14,378 bases of DNA, taken from positions 1-14,378 of the forward strand of contig CAJVPP010002567.1 in the NCBI GenBank assembly GCA_910592005.1. The letters run 5' to 3'. This document shows positions 7,971 to 14,378 of the stretch, piece after piece (the stretch's first letter is position 1; the number at the start of each line of letters is the position of its first letter). The position numbers were made by a program, and so were the translations under genes. Source of the DNA: Funneliformis mosseae. Taxonomy: Eukaryota > Glomeromycota > Glomeromycetes > Glomerales > Glomeraceae. Below the pieces are notes generated by a model, which saw only the letters and a list, made by a program, of their open reading frames with translations, searched no databases and had not been told where the DNA came from.

Positions 7971-8156
7971 CTAATACTAATCTTTAGACCTATAAAGTTG
8001 TAATTATATTTAAATTCTAACTAGAACCTGCCTATTTTAATACTAATCTAAGGCTTGATTATAAAATAGCTCAATATTAATCTTCAAACCTATGAGTTAT
8101 GATTAGACACAAGTTTTAACCAGAATTTGCCTATTTTAATATTGATCCAAGGTTTG
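7971..8156. repeat. Two diverged tandem copies of an 87-bp sequence (period 99)
   Basis: Copies at 7971-8057 and 8070-8156 share, in order, CTAATACTAATCTT / CTCAATATTAATCTT, ACCTATAA / ACCTATGA, CTAGAACCTGCCTATTTTAA / CCAGAATTTGCCTATTTTAA and ATCTAAGGCTTG / ATCCAAGGTTTG. Most differences are transitions. No coding potential is visible. This may be the internal repeat of an old transposon. Confidence 0.65.
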
Positions 8157-8754
8157 CCTTTAGATGACACCCTTAAGAGCGAACTTCTAGGGATTCTAGA
8201 TCTCAGAATCACTGTCAAATTTAGATAAAAGGATCACTTTCAACTACAGATACTTACGTCACTTTTTTCCTATACTTACTAATACCAATAAATATCACTA
8301 TTATTTCTGTCTAATATCAGATATATTATACATTAAAAAGACTTAAATGTTATCATCTTTATAGAATCTTAAAAAGGTAGGTAACTGTTATATTCATATT
8401 ATTAAAATCACTCAAGAATTGACTTAACCTCTACACTAAATAATAGCTCGATTGGATGATGTTACAGCTATCAATGCTACTTAAAGGTAATACCTAATCT
8501 ACTAATTATTAGTTAACTACTTCCTTACTTGTGTAAGAATCCTTAAATTTAAAAATGTGAGATAGTATCTATTACATCGATTAGCAAAGGCTAAGTTTCT
8601 GTCAATTTCTAATTTCATTTGTATCTACATATTTTTCAAATCTAGTATTTAAATAAAATTAATGTTAATTAATAAATTAATTAACTAATTATAAATACAT
8701 ATTAGTATATATGTCCATATATTCAGTTACATATAAAATTCTTAAGAAAATCAT
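8157..8754. other. Non-coding stretch of less extreme composition, identity unknown
   Basis: From about 8160 to 8640 the sequence is less A/T-rich and less repetitive than its surroundings (for example around 8440-8540), as expected of a decayed transposon or LTR body. I find no long open frame on either strand, no TG...CA-bounded repeat pair and no known domain. From 8645 it becomes simple A/T sequence again. Confidence 0.35.
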
Positions 8755-8756
8755 TT

Positions 8757-8850
8757 ATTTTATGCCTCAGCTAAGACCTGAACCTGTGACTATTGCAGTG
8801 TAACTTACAATAAAAATTCAATAATTACTAACTAAACTAGAATTGCTAAT
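8757..8850 (-). repeat. Possible tRNA-derived SINE head or degenerate tRNA
   Basis: On the minus strand TAGTTTAGTTAG (8828-8839) resembles the tRNA A box (TRGCNNAGYNGG), and GGTTCAGGTCT (8774-8784) resembles the B box (GGTTCRANNCC with one mismatch). The two box starts are about 55 bases apart, longer than in a plain tRNA but possible with a long variable arm or in a SINE. A cloverleaf cannot be drawn convincingly, no poly-A tail is clear, and no second copy is in the window. Confidence 0.3.
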
Positions 8851-8859
8851 CTCTTGATT

Positions 8860-9858
8860 TTTTAGATAGATTTTTTTTAAAGTGCATTAATTCTGCAATA
8901 TCTTTATTATGAAAAAGTAAAATATATAAAATAAAATACAAATTAAAAGAAATTACAAGAATCTCATAAAGAACTAATCTAAGACTAATCTATAGAAGAC
9001 TAATTCTGCATTTTTCTAAAATTAAGACTTAACTTAAGCTAAGAAAATGATCTTTTAGATAATAATAAAAAGAACTATAAAGAAAATGAAACTACTACTA
9101 TATCAAAAATTTGACCAATGAGATCTTATCTGAACTATGGAAAGTAATGAAAAAGAGCTAAAAGAATGAGTTGAGGGTTAAAGGAAATATCATAATTTAA
9201 GTAGTAAAATTAGCAATTTTGAGATCAAAGGTAATATTAAAAGACTTTTCAAAGTCATGAACTATTTTACAGTAATCATTCTAAATTTTCAAAAATTAAA
9301 TGCATAAAGAAAAGTAAGCAGCTAAAGCTATGAGTTAAGAAGTAAGTTTACTATAAATAAATTTAAAAAGGGGAATTAGAACAATTCCTCTAATAAGAGC
9401 AAAAAATGAAAAGGTATTGTAAGTTGAAAGTATTTAATAATTTAACTGATCAATTTCGTAATCTTATGCATTGATAATCTCTTTAGGTAAGATTTAAAGT
9501 AGAGAATAATTTGTTTATTTCATATAAACAATGAGACACATTTATATGTGATAAAAGCCTTCATCAATAGCATCACATCTTAAGCATAAGAGTGGAAAAA
9601 CATATAAGAATAAATGATGTATTTTAAGAACTTCAAAAGTTAGTAGTATTTCTAAAAGTCTTTAAATTTCATTCTTTTAAAAAAAGATGCAGTGTAAAAT
9701 GCGATTTATGATGCTATATTGTTATTAAATGAAAATAAGAAAATAAGCTAATTAATTTGGTAAATGTATGTATGTTTTGATAAGATATGTAATCTAAATA
9801 GATTAGAAATGAAGCATTCTCAGAACATATTTTTAACAAATTATTTGATAAAAATAAT
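8860..9858. other. AT-rich region, no gene recognised
   Basis: The plus strand is purine-rich and interrupted by stops in all frames. Some plus-frame stretches around 9100-9700 look like coding with CAA/CAG-to-TAA/TAG type stops (fragments such as LEQFL and NLTDQFRNLMH), compatible with a decayed retrotransposon. No domain can be named and no start or end defined. Confidence 0.3.
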
Positions 9859-9866
9859 AATAGAAG

Positions 9867-10850
9867 TAAAGCTCTAAATGGTTTAGATTAATCTGAAAAT
9901 TTTCAGTTCAGATCAACTTCAGTTCAGTTTCAGATTGCAAATTATTATTCCAAAAGAATGATAAAAGAATTGTTCATTTAGAACGATTGAATTATTGTTC
10001 CAAAAGAACAATAAAAGAATTGTTTATTTAGAACAATTAAAGTTATTATTCCAAACAAACGATAAGAAAATTATTTGATTGAAACAATTAAATTATCATT
10101 CCAAAAGAACAATAAAAGAATAATTTGATTGAAATGATAAAAGAATCATTTATTTAGAACAATTGAAGTTATCGTTCTAAACAAACAATAAGAAAATTGT
10201 TTGATTAAAATAATTAAATTATCATTTCAAAAGAATTATAAAAGGATCATTTAATTGAAATGATGAAATTATTGTTCCAAACAAATAATAAAAAAATCAT
10301 TTAATTGGAATGATTAAATTATCATTCTAAAAGAATGATAAAAGAATCAATTATTTAGAATAATTGAAGTTATAGTTTCAAATAAATGATAAGAAAATCA
10401 TTCAATTAGAATAATTAAATTATCATTCTAAATGAACGATAAGAAAATTGTTTGATTAGAATAATTAAATTATTGTTCTAAACAAATGATAAGAAAATTG
10501 TTCGATTAGAATGATTAAATTATTGTTCTAAATAAACAATAAAAAAATTGTTTGATTAAGACGATTAAATTATCATTCTAAAAGAACGATAAAAGAATTG
10601 TTTATTTAGAATGATTGAAACAATTAAATTATCATTCTTTTAGAATGATAAAGAATCATTTCAAATGATCTGAAATTTTGGATTAATCTGAAATTTTCAG
10701 TTCAGTTTAGATTTTTACCAGTTTATGATTCAGTTTAGTTTCAGATTAGCATTTTTAAGATTTATAATCTGAACTGAATTGAACTGAAATTTTCAGTTTA
10801 ATTTCAGATTGACCTATAATCTGAACTGAATTGAACTATTCAAAGCATTA
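9867..10850. mobile_element. Non-autonomous hAT-like element with internal minisatellite, copy 2
   Basis: A perfect 8-bp duplication AATAGAAG lies at 9859-9866 and 10851-10858. The left end TAAAGCTCTAAATGG matches copy 1 (TAAAGCTCTGAACAG). The complement of the right end is TAATGCTTTGAATAG. Left and right subterminal domains and the hairpin of copy 1 are present but eroded. The element is 984 bp against 1101 bp, mainly through fewer minisatellite units. It is older or more heavily mutated than copy 1. It inserted next to, and just beyond the 3' end of, the LINE relic. Confidence 0.78.
9937..10667. repeat. Decayed minisatellite of copy 2 (about 14 units)
   Basis: These are the same roughly 50-bp two-palindrome units as in copy 1, but GAACGAT/ATCGTTC arms are mostly GAACAAT, GAATGAT, GAATAAT and ATTGTTC, ATCATTC. 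By eye only about six arms still hold CG. One unit near 10120-10145 and the last units near 10600-10650 are partial or rearranged. Confidence 0.9.
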
Positions 10851-10880
10851 AATAGAAGAATCATTATAGTTAAAATAATA

Positions 10881-11372
10881 TTATGGAACATTGTATATCT
10901 GAAATTTTAATGTGATAATACTTAAATAAGACTTTACTAGAATATTAACTTTATTGTTAAAAAGGTTATCAGCATAAGCTTAGGCTTTAATCATATTAAC
11001 TGAGAGATTGTGAATATCAATTATCTCAAAAAGATTCGACTAATACACAAAATTATTAATTTTGAGAGTAAAACAAACAGTTAAAGTTTTTGACAGAAGA
11101 AATTTGAAATGGTTAAATTGAGATATAACTACAGCTGAATCAGAAAATATAGTAATGTTATAATTGGAAGGGGTTATTAGTAAGACAATAAAAATTGCTA
11201 CAAATTTAGAAATAGAAGATAAAAGAAATGAAAAAATAAAAGCAGATAAAAAAGAAATCATTAGTGAATTTTGGTACATTTAAAGCCAGGCTAAACCTAT
11301 TCTAATTGCAGGAAGACTCACATTTTTTAAGGAACCATCTGTATAGAATTCTAAAATAGAAGAAAATATAAA
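10881..11372 (-). pseudogene. LINE-type retrotransposon RNase H domain, decayed
   Basis: One minus-strand frame, broken only by point stops, reads through the RNase H motifs. EFYTDGS comes first (Tyr-Thr-Asp at 11337-11345, first catalytic Asp). The helix that should carry the catalytic Glu reads SSISKFVAIF, so that Glu is lost (Glu to Lys, a G-to-A change). IFSDSAVVISQFNHFKF carries the second Asp. The end reads NMIKA-stop-AYADNLFNN, where KVKAH-D is normal (His to Tyr, C-to-T). Stops at 11280-11282 and after NNFVY fit Gln/Trp codons turned into TAA/TAG. RNase H removes RNA from RNA-DNA hybrids during retrotransposition and sits C-terminal to reverse transcriptase in some LINE clades. This copy is dead. 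The family call rests on motif order, not on a search. Confidence 0.62.
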
Positions 11373-12000
11373 AAAACGAGAAAGGTTTAGTAAATAAAAA
11401 TTATAAAAAGATGATATAAATTTATCAAAAAATTATTAAATAGTGGTAAAGAAAATGGTCTTGATACTATAAATAACTTGAATTATTGCTAGATTAGAAA
11501 TAAGTAAGAACAAGTTTATATAAAGCGTTATATGATAAAACATTATGTGTTTAGTCACAGCAGTTGTTCTTGAAAGTAAGTGGATTGTTATATAGAGTTT
11601 AAGGAAGAGAGTGAAAAAACAATTTTCATGATATTCTTTAAGTTTAATTACTGTGTTCTGATAAAGATGACAAATTTTATAAAGATCTAAGACCATAAAA
11701 TATTCAGGTTTAATTAAAGATATATAATATATTAAGTAAACAGTATTATTATTAATGTATATAATTTTTCTTAAAACAAAAGAATTTGAAGAAAAATACT
11801 ATCCTACAGCAATATCTGTAGTTTTAAAAAAAGAAGCAGGCCTTTTAATAGATAACTATAGTAATAATTATGCTTAAAAGTGTTAGTAAGTGGTAGACTT
11901 TGATCTTAATCAAGATTTAACCATAATTTTAAAGCTATATACCAGCTAAGAATTTTAAACTATATGTAATTAGATGTGTTATTGTATAAATATCATTGAA
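11373..12000 (-). pseudogene. Probable upstream continuation of the LINE relic
   Basis: Immediately before the RNase H motif on the minus strand, Phe/Leu/Tyr-rich translated stretches alternate between frames (for example an 86-codon open stretch at 11436-11696 containing VLDLYKICHLYQN). This composition is typical of the linker between reverse transcriptase and RNase H in these elements. I cannot find the reverse transcriptase YADD-type motif, so the polymerase domain is either lost, too decayed, or was never adjacent. Confidence 0.3.
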
Positions 12001-12405
12001 GGTAAACAAGTAATTTTCTTAGTAGTTGATTAGTTATTTAACAAAAAACATTGAAAATTTTTTTAAATTAGAGCATGCTTTTTGTAAATGTTAAGTATTA
12101 GATTTAAAATAGGTGAATTGCTTTCAATTATAGTATTAGACAGAACATTCAGGGGAACTGTCTCTGATTACACAAAATTCCAAATTTAGTAATGAGATAA
12201 TACAATTGATTAACCAATCAAAATCATAGATTTTAATAACAAAATCATGTGATCTAAAGTCAAAAATTGCGAGTTAAATATATTTAATCAAGAAATGTGA
12301 TCATTATAATGTATTTATTATATAAAATAACTAAATAGTTAAAATATAAAAAGTAAAATACTAAATGGAATACTATGTTTAATAAAAAAAAATTGAATAA
12401 AAGTT
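12001..12405. other. AT-rich spacer between two relic genes
   Basis: No gene, RNA or clear repeat is seen. It separates the LINE relic from the 3' end of the large decayed gene. The far end of the LINE relic may reach into it (about 12100-12180 is slightly more complex), but nothing can be assigned. Confidence 0.4.
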
Positions 12406-14378
12406 TTACAAATTTAAAAATAATTCTTTCATATGTTCTAATAAATTATCTGTTGTTATAATATCATCTATCGTCTCAATTTTATCATTCATATCATCTT
12501 CAGCTGTATCTTTATTATCCTCTTAAATGAGTTCTTGTTCACTTAATATTTTCGTTAAACTTGTTATAAGAGTATTGATGTTTTTTTTAACCTCGCTTTG
12601 AAGATAACTTAAACATTTTAAACATTTAAATTGGCATCTTTGTAGGCAAGGGTTATGGTAACTATACCCACATATAAGAATGATGCTATCAATTAAATAA
12701 TTAGTATATTCATAATATAAATAATCGCAAAGAATAGTGGTATTGAATTTTCTAGAAGTAACAAAACCCTATGAAAGGTGACAATCGGTTATTTCATAAT
12801 CTAAAGAAAGCAATTTGTATGTGTTAATACTATTGGATAAAGATTTAATAATTAAAGATATATATGATGTGCTTGATATATTTTTGTAAATATGCTCAAA
12901 AGCTGTATTGCATATTTCTGAAAAAGTATATTTAATTGCTTTGGTGTATACAGATATTTAATGGTATTTACGAAATGTTGTCAAAATGCATTATCCTCTT
13001 ATTGTTGAAAAATGAAATGTGTCTCTTTCTGCAGTTGTTGAGTTGTGAAAAACTTGGCAGTACGTTATCATATAACATTGTGAATAATTTCAATAGAACA
13101 ATCACTTAGAGAATTAAGATTATTAGTAATCATGTTAATTATTAGATGGTTAATCTCCATCCAATAAAAAACATCAGAAAAAAACATTAAGGAGGCACGT
13201 TTGTAATTCTTTCAATCAAATTGAAGAAAAGATCGCTTTAGTAACACATACAAGCTTCTTCATAGCAGGCTAATTGCCTTCTCAATGGTGTACTATGTAA
13301 ATATCAAGAACTAAAGAAACTAGATTGCTCATTAGATCTATCAAATATAGAAACTTGATATTCTTATTCATACGACTGATTTTTGAATAGACAACCTCAG
13401 CTATATCAAACTACACTATGTGCACAATATGAAGAATTAAGTCAATTCTCTATGGTCATAGTTTCTTACCAAGATCCTTTTTTACACCAAATTTACTCTT
13501 ATAGATTTTATTGAAAAAAAAAATTCTAAAAATATGAGCTTACGAGTATTTAAGGACACATGGAGAGGATCCATCATAGGCAAAATAGATACAACAAAAT
13601 GAGATATAGTTTCATTATCAATGAGAAATCATTGTACAATAGCCTTACGAATGTAGAATTGTTCAAGCTAATCCGCAACAATAGGAATAGCATAATTAGA
13701 GAGATATTCTTGCATTGGGTCTTGATTATATATAATTTGAAGAGCATTCATATATCCTCCTATACCTTTCAAGTCATTTTCAACAAAATCGAAGAGAATA
13801 GCATTCTGTATATGCTGATTACTATCCTTTCCTGCTAGTCTATCATTATAACTGTATACTAATAATCTGTCTATAACCTCATCATTAGAGCACCTATTTC
13901 CTATATTATCACGCTTATGATTATAATATAAAATACCAAAGTTTACGATAAATCATACTTCAAGATATCTTGAAATCAATTCATTATTGACGATTTTTGA
14001 ATTGATTGCTTCATTTCATGGTATTGCAGAAATTGAACATGAATTCACAATTATTGTTACCATATGTACTGCTTAAGATGTATTAGTAATATCGGGTTAT
14101 CTTTGAACATGAATATTATGATAATCATCTATATTCAGAATAAAAGAATCCTCTGAGTATTTTGCAAGAGCTTTTTCTACATATTTCTCATATACATTAG
14201 ACATTCTTTTCTTTTTATAATTTATCGATCTTAACATTGTAAAAACATTAAGATTAGCCATTATATTCAGGCCTTCATTGCTTGTTCTTACTGAATTTAA
14301 ATAAAATTCAAAGTCAAATTTAAGCGAATTAATTTTCGTATTATTCAATGAAACAAGTAAATAACATATCAACACCAT
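12406..14378 (-). pseudogene. Long decayed gene of a multi-copy Glomeromycotina family, probably transposase-derived, 5' end outside window
   Basis: From 14378 down to about 13480 one minus frame reads protein-like sequence broken by about seven point stops, including 14097-14099, 14073-14075, 13668-13670 (VAD-stop-L) and 13629-13631. Motifs in order: NIDDYHNIH (14109-14135), FDFVENDLKGIGGYMNAL, PMMGPLHVSLN (13548-13580). After one or more frameshifts come RIDLILHIV, FYWMEINHLI and SDCSIEIIH. The last 600 bases return to one frame: QLQKETHFIFQQ, then a Cys/His cluster CGYSYHNPC-x3-C-x3-C-x2-C (12613-12672), then an acidic tail ending in FLNL and TAA at 12406-12408. Stops look like C-to-T or G-to-A products. 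I recall many similar proteins in AM-fungal genomes. An Asp-Asp motif, spaced blocks and a late Glu-His block suggest a DDE-type transposase, but this is inference. Not expected to be functional. Confidence 0.65.

Noticed and set aside
11436..11696. 86-codon minus-strand open frame as an independent membrane protein
   Set aside because: Its hydrophobic look comes from A/T-rich codons; it lies directly upstream of the RNase H relic and is better read as part of that element.
13560..13838. 92-codon plus-strand open frame
   Set aside because: It is antisense to the large minus-strand relic gene, whose frame carries the family motifs through the same bases.

Overview
The window reads as a very AT-rich piece of a fungal nuclear genome, most likely an arbuscular mycorrhizal fungus (Glomeromycotina, for example Rhizophagus or a relative). 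The grounds are short GT-AG introns with GTATGT-type donors and CTAAC/CTAAT branch-like motifs, and recognition from memory of two protein families that are highly multiplied in these fungi. No database search was possible, so the organism call is an inference.

Layout: (1) 1-158 is the end of a hAT-like transposable element cut by the window edge. (2) 659-2959 (+) is the only gene that looks intact: nine or ten exons encoding about 504 (or 479) residues of an uncharacterised Glomeromycotina family. Its promoter has two ACGCGT boxes and a TATA-like element, and it contains a tandemly duplicated exon. (3) 3050-5345 is a second copy of the same gene and its promoter, on the minus strand and tail-to-tail with the first. 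Together they form a roughly 4.8 kb imperfect inverted repeat. The minus copy has decayed almost entirely by C-to-T and G-to-A changes, so it has lost its start codon, promoter boxes and reading frame. A 310-bp hAT-like MITE (4209-4518) is inserted in one of its introns.

(4) 6184-7284 and 9867-10850 are two copies, in the same orientation, of a non-autonomous hAT-like element with perfect 8-bp target-site duplications. Each carries a minisatellite of about 50-bp units made of two roughly 25-bp palindromic half-units, giving more than 30 potential hairpins in the first copy. The second copy is the same element with nearly all its CpG sites decayed. (5) 7296-9858 is AT-rich relic DNA with a decayed 99-bp-period tandem repeat, a possible tRNA-derived SINE head and a short unidentified coding relic.

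(6) 10881 to about 12000 (minus) is the decayed RNase H end of a LINE-type retrotransposon. (7) 12406-14378 (minus, running off the window) is a long decayed gene of a multi-copy family, with a Cys/His cluster near its C terminus and a conserved Asp-Asp-Tyr motif near the window edge; it is probably transposon-derived.

The window is therefore one living gene in a graveyard of duplicates and transposons. The recurring mark on the dead copies is transition-type decay (C-to-T, G-to-A, often at CpG), which points to cytosine methylation and deamination or a RIP-like process. The gene at 659-2959 has escaped it although its twin lies next door.
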